DNA of 64,000 bases from OLB11 sp041392835 (GTDB lineage: Bacteria > Bacteroidota > Bacteroidia > Chitinophagales > Chitinophagaceae), in assembly GCA_041392835.1 (NCBI GenBank), contig JAWKLF010000005.1, positions 1-64,000 of the forward strand, written 5' to 3'. Under the pieces are notes generated by a model. The model saw only the letters and a program-made list of their open reading frames with translations, made no database searches and was not told where the DNA came from. Below are positions 53,160-63,300 of this stretch, piece after piece (position 1 is the stretch's first letter; the number at the start of each line of letters is the position of its first letter). The translations under genes and the position numbers were made by a program.

Positions 53160-53513
53160 GTGAGTAAAATAAAAGACATAGTGCAAAAAATACCCAGTTG
53201 GAGACAGCTATTTAAAATAGTAGGTCAAAAGGGGATAGTACAAAATATGCCATTTATACTTTACTGTAGTCTTTTATCTATTATTTATATCACAATCAAT
53301 CACTTTGCCGAAAATACTATTCGTAAAATAAATAAAACAGCTGTGGAGCTAAAAGAGCTTCGATGGAGATATACAGATGAAAAATCTCAAATCATGCGCA
53401 TGACAAAGGAAAGTAGATTGGCAGAAGACGTCGCTATACTTTCTTTAGAAAAATCAAAAGTACCACCAAACAAAATCGTTATCACTCAAAAAAGTCAGCA
53501 TGAAAGTAAGTAA
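53160..53513 (+). CDS. ftsL: FtsL-like division protein
   Basis: This 117-residue bitopic protein has a basic cytoplasmic N-terminus, one transmembrane helix (about residues 36-51) and a periplasmic coiled-coil stretch (NTIRKINKTAVELKELRWRYTDEKSQIM). This matches the Bacteroidota FtsL-like division-protein family by layout and by position between rsmH and ftsI. It uses a GTG start at 53160. It overlaps ftsI by 14 bases. Confidence 0.85.
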   Translation: MSKIKDIVQKIPSWRQLFKIVGQKGIVQNMPFILYCSLLSIIYITINHFAENTIRKINKTAVELKELRWRYTDEKSQIMRMTKESRLAEDVAILSLEKSKVPPNKIVITQKSQHESK

Positions 53514-55581
53514 AAATATACGATTGCGTGTCTATGTTACCTATTTAGGTATGTGTGCATTTGCCTTTATGATTTTGTATAAAGCATTTTCTATACAAAT
53601 CAATGAAGGTCAAGAATTAAAAGCATTTTCTGATAGTTTGCGTACAAAAATTGAACTTATTCAACCTGAGCGTGGCAATATATATTCAGAAGATGGAAAT
53701 TTTTTATCTTCTTCCATTCCCGAATTTGATTTACGAGTAGATTTTAAATCCATTCAAAAAGATACCTTCACAAAATACATAGAGCCATTGTCCAAAAAAT
53801 TGGCAAACATTTTTGGCGATAAAAACTACATGGCCTACAAAGAAGTATTAAGCAAAGAGTATAAAAAAGGAAGCCGATATTATTTATTAAAAAGAAAAGC
53901 ATCATACGAGGCCTATCTTAAAGTAAAAGATTTAGAACCTTTTTGCAAAGGAAAATATAAAGGAGGACTTATCGTAAAGTCTCATACCAAACGCATTAAC
54001 CCATATGATTTATTAGCTAATAGAGTAGTGGGTTTGTGGCGAGAAAATGAAAAAAATATTGGTCTTGAACGAGAATATAATATGCATCTTGCAGGAAGAC
54101 AAGGAAAACGAATTGTAAAATTAATTGCAGGCGGAACTTGGATGCCGATAGATGATACCGAAATTGAACCCGAAAATGGCAGAGATGTCAATTCAACTAT
54201 TGATGTAAAAATTCAAGATGTAGTTGAAAACGCCTTGCTAAAGCAAGTTGAAAAAGAAGAATCTGCATTTGGTACTTGCATAGTGATGGAAGTAAAAACA
54301 GGCAAAATAAAAGCAATAGCAAATTTGGGTAGAGGAAAAGATGGCAAATATTATGAAAACTATAATTATGCTATTAGTCGCTATGAGCCTGGTTCTACAT
54401 TTAAATTAGTATCTCTGATTTCATTATTCAAAGACGAACTCATCACTATAGACGATATAGTAGACTGTAATAATGGTAAACAGACATTTGGAAAGTATGT
54501 CATAAACGATAGCCATCATGGCTTAGGTAGATTAAGTATCAAAAATGCCTTTGCGCAATCCTCCAATGTAGCCTTTGCAAAATTGATACATCAGAACTAT
54601 AAAAACAAGGTTGAAAACTACTACAACAACTTACATACATTGCATTTAGATGATTACACTGGTTTAGGTATAGCTGGCGAAATAAAGCCTCGATACGATA
54701 GAGATAGTAGTGATTTTAAATATTCATTATTATACATGGGTATGGGATACAAGATATTGGTAACACCATTACACATTTGTAATGTATATAATACCATTGC
54801 CAATAATGGTACTATGATGAAACCATACTTGGTGAATAGTATATCTGAATACGGAAAAGAAGTAATTAAATACGAACCTACCGTGCTTTCAGAAAACATA
54901 TTGGATTCTAATAGTATAAGACAAATTAAAGATGCACTTGCAGAAGTTGTAGAAACAGGCACTGGTAAAGCATTAAAAAATCCATACTATTCTATTTGCG
55001 GAAAAACGGGTACCGCACAAGTTGCAGATAAAGGCATTAAATATACAGATAGAGTTTATTCGGGTTCTTTTGTTGGTTTTTTCCCAAAAGAAGACCCTCA
55101 ATACACTATTTGTGTAATGATAAGAACAAAAAAAGGCTCCAATAATTACTATGGAGGTTTAATAGCATTGCCAGTATTTAAAGAAGTTGCAAATAGATTG
55201 TTTGCAATCAAATCGCATAACGCTTTTGAAAAAACCCAAACTCAATCAAATAATACAAATAGTGTATTGGTAAAAAATACTACTGTAGATAAATATAATG
55301 TATTGGCACAAAGTTTAAGCATGCCTTCTATCAAGAATAATGATAATAGTATAGTACAATTCTATGTAGATTCTACTAACAAAGTAAACTACAATAAGAT
55401 TCAGGCCAACAATGCTATTATACCAAATGTATATGGTATGGGTTTGCGCGATGCCATGTATCATTTAGAATCAAGAGGACTAAAAGTGATATGCGTAGGA
55501 AGTGGTAAAGTAACGAGTCAATCTATACCAGCTGGCAACCCTGTACACAAAGGACAAACTATAACCATAAGATTAAATTAG
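53500..55581 (+). CDS. ftsI: Division transpeptidase FtsI (PBP3) with C-terminal PASTA domain
   Basis: This 693-residue class B penicillin-binding protein makes septal peptidoglycan cross-links with FtsW. A transmembrane helix (about 8-27) is followed by the PBP dimerisation domain (ERGNIYSEDG around 57) and the transpeptidase with Ser299-TFK302 (PGSTFK), the SSN motif (354-356) and KTG (502-504). The C-terminal PASTA domain starts about residue 625 (IPNVYGMGLRDAMYHLESRGLKV). The PASTA tail is usual in Bacteroidota FtsI. The stop lies 2 bases before the TTG start of murE. Confidence 0.96.
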   Translation: MKVSKNIRLRVYVTYLGMCAFAFMILYKAFSIQINEGQELKAFSDSLRTKIELIQPERGNIYSEDGNFLSSSIPEFDLRVDFKSIQKDTFTKYIEPLSKKLANIFGDKNYMAYKEVLSKEYKKGSRYYLLKRKASYEAYLKVKDLEPFCKGKYKGGLIVKSHTKRINPYDLLANRVVGLWRENEKNIGLEREYNMHLAGRQGKRIVKLIAGGTWMPIDDTEIEPENGRDVNSTIDVKIQDVVENALLKQVEKEESAFGTCIVMEVKTGKIKAIANLGRGKDGKYYENYNYAISRYEPGSTFKLVSLISLFKDELITIDDIVDCNNGKQTFGKYVINDSHHGLGRLSIKNAFAQSSNVAFAKLIHQNYKNKVENYYNNLHTLHLDDYTGLGIAGEIKPRYDRDSSDFKYSLLYMGMGYKILVTPLHICNVYNTIANNGTMMKPYLVNSISEYGKEVIKYEPTVLSENILDSNSIRQIKDALAEVVETGTGKALKNPYYSICGKTGTAQVADKGIKYTDRVYSGSFVGFFPKEDPQYTICVMIRTKKGSNNYYGGLIALPVFKEVANRLFAIKSHNAFEKTQTQSNNTNSVLVKNTTVDKYNVLAQSLSMPSIKNNDNSIVQFYVDSTNKVNYNKIQANNAIIPNVYGMGLRDAMYHLESRGLKVICVGSGKVTSQSIPAGNPVHKGQTITIRLN

Positions 55582-55583
55582 CA

Positions 55584-57050
55584 TTGAAAACAATACAAGA
55601 CATATTACAACATATTAAGACAATTCATCAAGATGGTGATTTGCAATGTGCTGTGTCAAATATTTGTATTGACTCTAGAAAGGTAGCAAAAGGAAGCCTC
55701 TTTGTAGCTATTCAAGGTACTCAAGTAGATGGACATCAGTATATTGAAAAGGCAATTGAACAGGGTGCTGTAGGTATTGTATGTGAGCAAATGCCAACTA
55801 ATACTCAAAAAAATTGTTGTTATATACAAGTAGAAGACACTACAAAGTGTTTAGGTTTATTGAGTGCAAATTTTTACGATAAGCCATCTGAAAAATTAAA
55901 AATTATAGGAATTACGGGGACCAATGGTAAAACAACATGTGCTACATTATTGTATCAATTGTTTACACAGCTTGGTTATCCATGTGGTTTATTATCAACT
56001 GTGCAAAATAAAATTGGTACAAAAACTATAGAGGCTACACATACTACGCCCGATGCTGTACAGCTTCAGAGTTTATTAAACCAAATGTATGAAGAAGGGT
56101 GCCAGTATGTTTTCATGGAAGTAAGTTCACATGCCATACATCAGCATAGAATACAAGGCATACAATTTTCAGGTGCTGCATTTACCAATATTACACACGA
56201 TCATTTAGACTATCACCAAACATTTGATGAGTATATCAAAGTAAAAAAATCGTTTTTTGATCACTTGCCTCCTAGTGCTTTTGCTATAAGCAATGAAGAT
56301 GATAAACGTGGTTTAATTATGTTGCAAAATACAAAGGCAAAGAAAAAAACATATTCACTGCGAACTATAGCCGATTATAGAGCTAAACTTATTGAAAATA
56401 ATTTGAGTGGTCTTGTTTTAAATATTCACAACAAGGATGTGTTTTTTAGTATGATAGGAGAATTTAATGCCTATAATCTTTTGTGCGTTTTTGGAATTGC
56501 AATGGAATTACATCAACAAGAAGATGATGTATTAACGATATTGAGTACACTTAAAGGTGCAGAAGGCCGCTTTGATTTTTGTGTTTCAGCTAAAGAACAA
56601 ATTGTTGGTATAGTAGACTATGCACATACACCCGATGCCTTACTCAATGTGTTAGCTACAGTCAATAAACTAAAAAATGACACACAGCAACTCTTAACGG
56701 TGCTAGGCTGTGGTGGGAATAGAGATAAAGCCAAAAGACCGCTCATGGCAAGAGCAGCTTGTGAGCATAGCAATAAAGTAATTTTTACATCCGATAATCC
56801 TCGATTTGAAGACCCTCAGTGTATCATAAACGAAATGGAAGAAGGTGTGCCTGTTCATCAGAAAAAAAAATACATCAGCATTCTGGATAGAAGAGAAGCG
56901 ATTAAAACTTCGGTTTCTATGTCACAACAAAATGACATCATTTTATTAGTTGGCAAGGGCCACGAAAAATATCAAGAAATAAACGGAGTGAAAAACACAT
57001 TTGACGATAAAAAAATTTTAAACGAATTATTTGAACTTTTCGAAAAATAA
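55584..57050 (+). CDS. murE: UDP-MurNAc-L-Ala-D-Glu: meso-diaminopimelate ligase
   Basis: MurE adds the third amino acid to the peptidoglycan precursor. The 488-residue ATP-dependent ligase has VAKGSLFVAIQG, the P-loop GITGTNGKTTCATLL, TTPDAVQLQSLL, FMEVSSHAIHQHR, NITHDHLDYHQTFDEY, and the specificity motif SDNPRFEDP. DNPR marks meso-diaminopimelate as substrate rather than lysine, in keeping with dapB at 21389. No ATG fits the alignment, so the start is the TTG at 55584, 2 bases after ftsI. Confidence 0.96.
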   Translation: MKTIQDILQHIKTIHQDGDLQCAVSNICIDSRKVAKGSLFVAIQGTQVDGHQYIEKAIEQGAVGIVCEQMPTNTQKNCCYIQVEDTTKCLGLLSANFYDKPSEKLKIIGITGTNGKTTCATLLYQLFTQLGYPCGLLSTVQNKIGTKTIEATHTTPDAVQLQSLLNQMYEEGCQYVFMEVSSHAIHQHRIQGIQFSGAAFTNITHDHLDYHQTFDEYIKVKKSFFDHLPPSAFAISNEDDKRGLIMLQNTKAKKKTYSLRTIADYRAKLIENNLSGLVLNIHNKDVFFSMIGEFNAYNLLCVFGIAMELHQQEDDVLTILSTLKGAEGRFDFCVSAKEQIVGIVDYAHTPDALLNVLATVNKLKNDTQQLLTVLGCGGNRDKAKRPLMARAACEHSNKVIFTSDNPRFEDPQCIINEMEEGVPVHQKKKYISILDRREAIKTSVSMSQQNDIILLVGKGHEKYQEINGVKNTFDDKKILNELFELFEK

Positions 57051-57056
57051 AAAACT

Positions 57057-58325
57057 ATGCTATATCATTTATTTACATACTTAAGAGAACAATTTGGCCT
57101 GCCAGGCTTTGGCGTTTTTTATTTTATAACCTTTCGAGCAGCCATGGCTATCATATTGTCCTTAATCATTTCATTAATGTATGGCAAGCGCTTTATAAAA
57201 TTTTTGCACAAAAAACAAATTGGTGAAACCGTTAGAGACTTAGGTTTAGAAGGCGAAAAACAAAAAAAAGGAACCCCAACTATGGGTGGTTTGATCATTA
57301 TTGCAGCCATTTTAATTCCTACGCTGCTTTTTGCCCGAATTGAAAATGTATATATACTTATGATGCTGATTTCAACAGTGTGGTTAGGTGCAGTTGGTTT
57401 TATAGATGATTATATTAAAGTATTTAAAAAAAATAAAGAGGGATTAGCAGGACGTTTTAAAATAGTTGGACAAGTTGGATTAGGCATTATTATTGGCTCT
57501 ATGATGTATTGGAACCAAAATGTATATATTGTGCGTGAAACTACAAATGCTACTTCGCCCATAAGAAGCGTAACGGATAAAGTAATCAAAGAGGGAATAG
57601 TACAAATCAGTAAAGGTCAAACTAAAAACTATGCACATGTAAAAAGTGCAGTTACAACAATACCCTTTGCAAAAAATCATGAATTGAGTTATGCCAAAAT
57701 AGCCTCATACTTTGGTAAATCGGCTGAAAAATATTTAACACCAATAGTATATATTCTATTTGTCATCATCATTATTACAGCTGTATCAAATGGTGCAAAC
57801 ATTACAGACGGATTAGATGGTTTGGCAACAGGTACAAGTGCTATTATAGGTATTTGTCTGGCATTATTTGCCTATGTTTCTGGTCATTTTGAATTTGCAA
57901 AATATCTCAATATTATGCCTATACCCAATCTCGATGAGCTTTCTATATTTATAGGCGCATTCGTAGGCGCTTGTATTGGATTTTTATGGTATAATAGTTT
58001 TCCAGCTACAGTATTTATGGGCGATACAGGAAGTATTTGTTTGGGAGGCATTATTGCCAGTTTGGCAATCATCATTCGAAAAGAATTACTTATACCTATA
58101 ATATGTGGTGTATTTGTAATCGAAAATTTAAGTGTCATTATTCAAGTTGCGTATTTCAAATGGTCTAAAAGAAAATGGGGCGAAGGTAAACGTGTATTTC
58201 TGATGTCGCCATTACATCATCATTATCAAAAATTAGGTTATCACGAAAGCAAAATTGCTATTCGATTTTGGATCATGGGAATATTATTTGCCGTATTAAG
58301 TATAGTAACATTAAAACTTCAATAA
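57057..58325 (+). CDS. mraY: Phospho-N-acetylmuramoyl-pentapeptide transferase
   Basis: MraY makes lipid I from UDP-MurNAc-pentapeptide and undecaprenyl phosphate at the inner membrane. The 422-residue protein has about ten hydrophobic helices and the family motifs KKGTPTMGG, FIDDYIKVFKKNKEGL, NITDGLDGLATG, FMGDTGS and FLMSPLHHHYQ. It is longer than the roughly 360-residue proteobacterial enzyme because of an extra loop at about residues 160-230, which I recall as common in Bacteroidota. Confidence 0.96.
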   Translation: MLYHLFTYLREQFGLPGFGVFYFITFRAAMAIILSLIISLMYGKRFIKFLHKKQIGETVRDLGLEGEKQKKGTPTMGGLIIIAAILIPTLLFARIENVYILMMLISTVWLGAVGFIDDYIKVFKKNKEGLAGRFKIVGQVGLGIIIGSMMYWNQNVYIVRETTNATSPIRSVTDKVIKEGIVQISKGQTKNYAHVKSAVTTIPFAKNHELSYAKIASYFGKSAEKYLTPIVYILFVIIIITAVSNGANITDGLDGLATGTSAIIGICLALFAYVSGHFEFAKYLNIMPIPNLDELSIFIGAFVGACIGFLWYNSFPATVFMGDTGSICLGGIIASLAIIIRKELLIPIICGVFVIENLSVIIQVAYFKWSKRKWGEGKRVFLMSPLHHHYQKLGYHESKIAIRFWIMGILFAVLSIVTLKLQ

Positions 58326-58333
58326 AAGAAAAA

Positions 58334-59674
58334 GTGCAATACGATATCGTCATATTAGGTAGTGGAGAAAGTGGCACAGGTGCCGCATTGCTCGCCAAGC
58401 AGCAAGGTTTGCATGTATTGGTTAGCGATAGTGGTGCTATTGCATCAAAATATAAAGAAGAACTTACAATGCACCATATTGACTTTGAAGAGCATATGCA
58501 CAGTGAAGAAATTGTATTGAAAGCAAGCGAAATAATAAAAAGCCCGGGCATACCCGAATCTGCTTCGTTGATTCAAAAACTGCGACAAGCTAATAAAAAA
58601 ATTATTAGTGAAATTGAATTCGCTTATAGATACAAAGGCAATAGTAAAATTGTTTGCATTACAGGCAGTAATGGCAAAACAACCACTACAAGTTTAATAT
58701 ATTATATATTTCAACAGGCCAATTATAGTGTTTCTGTAGTTGGTAATATTGGATATTCATTTGCACGCCAATTGGTCACACAGCCCACCGATTGGTACGT
58801 TATGGAAATAAGTAGCTTTCAATTAGATGATATAGATAGTTTTAAACCCGATATAGCACTTATTACGAATATTACCCCCGATCATTTAGACCGTTATAAC
58901 TACAACTTCTCACACTATGTTCAAGCCAAATTTCGTATAGCACTAAATCAAGATGCAAACAATGTATTGATTTTATGCAAAGACGATAAAGCAAGCATGG
59001 AGTATTTACCACAATTAACTACAAATCCTAAAATTCTATACTTTACTATGAATGAGCAATTAAAATCAGATGGAGCCTTTGTGTCAGAAAATGAGCTCGT
59101 AATTCATGTAAATGGTGAACCATTTACAATTTCAATCAATGAATTGTCATTGAAAGGAAAGCACAATCAATATAATTCTATGGCAGCCGGTATTTCGGCT
59201 CGAGTAGCCGAGATACGTGATGTGAAAATAAGAGAGTGTTTAAAAACTTTTGAAGCAATAGAGCATCGTATGGAGCACGTAGCAAGTATACGAGGCGTAG
59301 AATATATCAATGATAGCAAAGCCACTAACTTAAATAGTGTATGGTTTGCATTAGAAAGTATGACAGCACCTACTATACTTATTTTAGGAGGTGTAGACAA
59401 AGGGAATGATTATAATGAAATAATGGATTTAGTAAAAGAAAAAGTAAAATCTATTATTTGTTTAGGCATAGATAATTCTCGTATTATCAATGCATTTAAA
59501 GACGTATGTAAAATATATGAAACAAAATATATACATGATGCAGTAAAAGTTTCTTATTCAATTGCCGAAAAAGGAGATTGTGTTTTGCTATCACCAGCAT
59601 GTGCAAGTTTCGATTTATTTAAAAATTATGAAGATAGAGGAGAACAATTTAAACAAGCAGTAAGAGCACTATAG
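58334..59674 (+). CDS. murD: UDP-N-acetylmuramoylalanine-D-glutamate ligase
   Basis: MurD adds D-glutamate to the precursor. The 446-residue protein begins with a UDP-binding Rossmann strand (QYDIVILGSGESGTGAALLAK), followed by IIKSPGIPESA, the P-loop ITGSNGKTTTTSLI, ISSFQLDDI, TNITPDHLDRY, EHRMEHV, NDSKATN and LLSPACASFD. I chose the GTG at 58334 because the longer frame would overlap mraY by 58 bases and has no family counterpart. Spacing to mraY is 8 bases. Confidence 0.94.
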   Translation: MQYDIVILGSGESGTGAALLAKQQGLHVLVSDSGAIASKYKEELTMHHIDFEEHMHSEEIVLKASEIIKSPGIPESASLIQKLRQANKKIISEIEFAYRYKGNSKIVCITGSNGKTTTTSLIYYIFQQANYSVSVVGNIGYSFARQLVTQPTDWYVMEISSFQLDDIDSFKPDIALITNITPDHLDRYNYNFSHYVQAKFRIALNQDANNVLILCKDDKASMEYLPQLTTNPKILYFTMNEQLKSDGAFVSENELVIHVNGEPFTISINELSLKGKHNQYNSMAAGISARVAEIRDVKIRECLKTFEAIEHRMEHVASIRGVEYINDSKATNLNSVWFALESMTAPTILILGGVDKGNDYNEIMDLVKEKVKSIICLGIDNSRIINAFKDVCKIYETKYIHDAVKVSYSIAEKGDCVLLSPACASFDLFKNYEDRGEQFKQAVRAL

Positions 59675-59683
59675 TATCAAGAC

Positions 59684-60847
59684 ATGCAACAAGTATTAAA
59701 TAAAATAAAAGGAGATAGAATTATTTGGGGAGTACTCATAGTACTTTGTCTTATCAGTTTGATGGCTGTATATAGTTCTACTGGTTCATTGGCATATAGA
59801 ATGCGCAAGGGCCACACTGAATTTTATTTAATGAAACAAATTCTAACATTGGGTGCTGGTCTACTCATAGTTTATGTTTTTCATCGAATCAACTACAAGG
59901 TGTATGCTAATGTAGCCGTTTTCTTATTTGCAATCAGTATTCCACTTTTAATCTATACTTTGTTTTTTGGTACCACACTCAATGAAGGTTCCCGTTGGAT
60001 ACGTGTACCATTTGTGCAAATCACATTTCAAACTTCCGATTTAGCTAAGTTGGCTTTGTTTATGTTCTTAGCAAGAAATTTAGCACGTATTCAAAACCAT
60101 TTAGATGATTGGAAAAAGGTTTGGCTACATATTTTTCTTCCAGTAGGAATTATATGTGGTTTAATAGCCATGGCCAATTTGTCTACAGCCCTCATGATTG
60201 GAGTATCATGTTTCGTCTTATTTTTTATAGGTCGTATCAAGGCAAAAGATTTAGGATTGTTATTTGCACTTGGTATAGTTTTTATAGGTGCTATATACGG
60301 TTTGTCTAAGCTTACTGGTTTTGGTAGAGCAGAAACATGGGAGGCCCGTGTAGTTAGCTATTTCAGCGATGACAAAAAAGATCAACCAGACCAAGTAGTG
60401 CAAGCAAAAATTGCCATTGTTAAAGGAGGCATAGCTGGCAAAGGTCCCGGCAATTCCTCGCAGCGGAATTTTTTGCCACATCCATATTCCGATATGATTT
60501 TTCCTATCATTATAGAAGAGTATGGAATACTTTTAGGAGGCTTAGGTTTGATTTTTCTTTATCTGCTTTTCTTATGGCGTAGTATAGTCATATTCCGAAA
60601 ATGCGAATTTGCTTTTGGTGCATTTTTATGTGTAGGGCTAAGTTTTACATTAGTGTTTCAAGCCTTCCTAAACATGGGCGTTGCTGTCAACTTATTGCCA
60701 GTTACCGGGCTCACCTTACCACTAATAAGTATGGGAGGCTCATCGGTTTGGTTTACGTGCATGGCTATAGGCATGATATTGAGTGTAAGCAGATATGTAG
60801 AAAATAATCAAGAATTAGATAAACAAGTAGAAGCGATTAATCAATGA
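59684..60847 (+). CDS. ftsW: Septal peptidoglycan glycosyltransferase FtsW
   Basis: This 387-residue SEDS-family membrane protein polymerises septal glycan strands with FtsI. About ten hydrophobic helices are seen, with SSTGSLAYR in the first loop, GSRWIRVPFVQITFQTSDLAKLALFMFLAR (the family RWI...PSE-like segment, reading QTSD here), KGPGNSSQRNFLPHPYSDMIFPIIIEEYGILGG-like text (GNSSQRNFLPHPYSDMIFP) and LPLISMGGSSVW. Its position within dcw decides FtsW over RodA. It overlaps murG by 4 bases. Confidence 0.95.
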   Translation: MQQVLNKIKGDRIIWGVLIVLCLISLMAVYSSTGSLAYRMRKGHTEFYLMKQILTLGAGLLIVYVFHRINYKVYANVAVFLFAISIPLLIYTLFFGTTLNEGSRWIRVPFVQITFQTSDLAKLALFMFLARNLARIQNHLDDWKKVWLHIFLPVGIICGLIAMANLSTALMIGVSCFVLFFIGRIKAKDLGLLFALGIVFIGAIYGLSKLTGFGRAETWEARVVSYFSDDKKDQPDQVVQAKIAIVKGGIAGKGPGNSSQRNFLPHPYSDMIFPIIIEEYGILLGGLGLIFLYLLFLWRSIVIFRKCEFAFGAFLCVGLSFTLVFQAFLNMGVAVNLLPVTGLTLPLISMGGSSVWFTCMAIGMILSVSRYVENNQELDKQVEAINQ

Positions 60848-61950
60848 GTAGTCTAAACAAACATATTAAAGTCATTATTGCAGGTGGAGGCACAGGCGGT
60901 CATATCTTTCCGGCGGTAGCTATAGGGCATGCTCTTAAGCGTTTACAGCCCGAGGCTTCGCTATTGTTTGTTGGTGCCAAAGGCAAAATGGAAATGGAGA
61001 AAGTACCAAAGGAAGGTTTTGAAATAAAAGGCTTAGATATAGCAGGATTTGATAGAAGTTCTATGCTGAAAAATATTTCATTGCCAATAAAACTTATAAA
61101 AAGTTTCTTACAGGCATATAAAATACTTAAACAATTTAAGCCCGATGTGGTAGTTGGAGTAGGAGGCTATGCCAGTTTTCCATGTTTAAAAATTGCACAG
61201 TTATTAAATATCAAAACGCTTTTACAAGAGCAAAATTCTTTTGCTGGCAAGTCCAACAAAATATTAGGTAAAAAAGCAGATGCAATTTGTGTAGCCTATG
61301 ATGCTATGGAGCGATTTTTTCCGAAGGAAAAAATCATCAAAACCGGAAACCCAGTTAGACAGCAAATTTTAAATACATCTATCTCTTCAGAACAAGCCAA
61401 GCAGTTTTTTGGGTTAAACCCAAAAGCAAAAACAATCTTTGTATTTGGTGGAAGCCTTGGTGCCAAAAGTATTAATGAGGCTATTCTAAGTCATGCAGAC
61501 TTTTTTAACGATGACTTACAATTATTGTGGCAAACAGGCTCTACATTTTTTAATACAGCTAAGCAGGCCTTGGACAGTGATAAAAATATAAAAATAAACG
61601 AATTTATTTATGATATGGATAAAGCTTATGCCGCCGCCGATATTATTGTTGCACGTGCAGGTGCTTCATCTATTGCTGAATTGTGTATTGTGGGCAAGCC
61701 TGTCATTTTTATACCGTTCCCGTTTGCAAGCGAAGATCATCAAACACACAATGCCTTGGCTTTAGTTAAAAAACAAGCTGCACGTATGATAGAAAATAAA
61801 AATACGAACACACAATTATTTTCTGTTATAAAAGAATTACTACTCAATCCTGAAGCACAGGCAACAATGAGTTCGGAAATAAAGAAAATGGCTATCACCC
61901 ACGCTGACGTACATATTGCACAAACTATATTAAACCTGAATCAAAACTAA
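60844..61950 (+). CDS. murG: UDP-GlcNAc:undecaprenyl-pyrophosphoryl-MurNAc-pentapeptide transferase
   Basis: MurG makes lipid II on the inner face of the membrane. The 368-residue GT28-family protein has IIAGGGTGGHIFPAVAIG, PDVVVGVGGYASFPCL, LLQEQNSFAGKSNKILG, TGNPVRQ, FGGSLGAKSINEAI and IVARAGASSIAELCIVGKPVIFIPFP (donor-binding helix). Overlaps ftsW by 4 bases and murC by one (TAATG). Confidence 0.96.
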   Translation: MSSLNKHIKVIIAGGGTGGHIFPAVAIGHALKRLQPEASLLFVGAKGKMEMEKVPKEGFEIKGLDIAGFDRSSMLKNISLPIKLIKSFLQAYKILKQFKPDVVVGVGGYASFPCLKIAQLLNIKTLLQEQNSFAGKSNKILGKKADAICVAYDAMERFFPKEKIIKTGNPVRQQILNTSISSEQAKQFFGLNPKAKTIFVFGGSLGAKSINEAILSHADFFNDDLQLLWQTGSTFFNTAKQALDSDKNIKINEFIYDMDKAYAAADIIVARAGASSIAELCIVGKPVIFIPFPFASEDHQTHNALALVKKQAARMIENKNTNTQLFSVIKELLLNPEAQATMSSEIKKMAITHADVHIAQTILNLNQN

Positions 61951-63299
61951 TGGAATTACAAAACATACATAGCGTTTATTTTGTCGGTATAGGTGGTATC
62001 GGAATGAGTGCTATTGCCCGTTATTTTAAACAAAAAAATTGTGATGTGAGTGGATACGATAAAACAGAAACACCATTGACATTATCCTTGCAAGCCGAAG
62101 GAATTAATATACATTATACAGAAGACCTTAATCAAATTCCAAAACAAGTAGACGTTGTAGTATACACTCCTGCTATACCGGCTTCTCATCAAGAATTAGT
62201 TTGGTATCAACAAAATGGCTATCAAGTAGTCAAGCGTAGCGATATCTTACATCTTATCACAATGAGTATGGAAGCCATATGTGTAGCTGGTACACATGGC
62301 AAAACAACAGTTTCTACCATGATAGCACATATTTTAAGACATAGTGGAGTAGGATGTAATGCATTCTTAGGGGGCATTTCATCAAATTATGGTGTCAATC
62401 ATTGGGGCAGTACAAATCACTGCGCAGTCATAGAAGCTGACGAATATGATAGAAGCTTTTTAAAGCTCAATCCGTTTATGAGTGTGCTCACTGCTATGGA
62501 TGCAGATCATTTAGATATATATGGCACAGAGGAAGAAATGGTAAGATGTTATATTGAATATCTTGAAAATATTCAAGATACGCTAGTATATAAACATGGT
62601 TTAAAAAATATAAGAACACTTGCTATACCTCATAAGTATAGTTATAGCTTACAAAATGATAGTGCAGACTTTTATGCTGCTAATATTCAAATTACACATG
62701 GCTCATACACATTTGATTTTTGTCATAGTGAAAAAGTATTGGGTTCAGTAACACTGCAAGTAGGTGGTATGCACAATGTAGAAAATGCTGTGGCAGCTAT
62801 TGCTATAGCTTATTTGTATCAAGTAAATATAGATAGTATAGCAGCTGCTATGAAGGCATACTCTGGTGTAAAAAGAAGATTTGAATACATTATAAAAACA
62901 GATGAAAATATCTATATAGATGATTATGCTCATCATCCTGAAGAATTAAAAGCACTATTGTCGAGTGCCAAATCTTTATTTCCAAATCAAAAATTAAGTG
63001 TGGTATTTCAACCGCATTTATATACTCGTACTCGCGACTTAGCACAGGGTTTTGCAGATGCTTTAGATCTTGCAGATGAAGTCATATTGTTACCTATATA
63101 TCCTGCAAGAGAGTTGCCTATAGAAGGAGTTTCGAGTGAGATGATTTTAGAAAAAATGGCTAATCCTAATAAACATATTTTAAGCAAAGATGGCGTGATG
63201 CAATGGGTGCAAGCATCAAAACCCAAGGTGTTGATTACTGCTGGTGCCGGAGATATTGATCAATTAATAGAACCAATAAAAAAAAGTTTAATGCTCTAA
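61950..63299 (+). CDS. murC: UDP-N-acetylmuramate-L-alanine ligase
   Basis: MurC adds L-alanine to UDP-MurNAc. The 449-residue ligase has VYFVGIGGIGMSAIARY at its start, YTPAIPASHQE, the P-loop AGTHGKTTVSTMI, AVIEADEYDRSFL, TAMDADHLDIYG, RRFEYI, IDDYAHHPEELKA and the C-terminal ITAGAGDID. Its start codon overlaps the murG stop by one base, and ftsQ follows after one base. Confidence 0.96.
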   Translation: MELQNIHSVYFVGIGGIGMSAIARYFKQKNCDVSGYDKTETPLTLSLQAEGINIHYTEDLNQIPKQVDVVVYTPAIPASHQELVWYQQNGYQVVKRSDILHLITMSMEAICVAGTHGKTTVSTMIAHILRHSGVGCNAFLGGISSNYGVNHWGSTNHCAVIEADEYDRSFLKLNPFMSVLTAMDADHLDIYGTEEEMVRCYIEYLENIQDTLVYKHGLKNIRTLAIPHKYSYSLQNDSADFYAANIQITHGSYTFDFCHSEKVLGSVTLQVGGMHNVENAVAAIAIAYLYQVNIDSIAAAMKAYSGVKRRFEYIIKTDENIYIDDYAHHPEELKALLSSAKSLFPNQKLSVVFQPHLYTRTRDLAQGFADALDLADEVILLPIYPARELPIEGVSSEMILEKMANPNKHILSKDGVMQWVQASKPKVLITAGAGDIDQLIEPIKKSLML

Positions 63300-63300
63300 G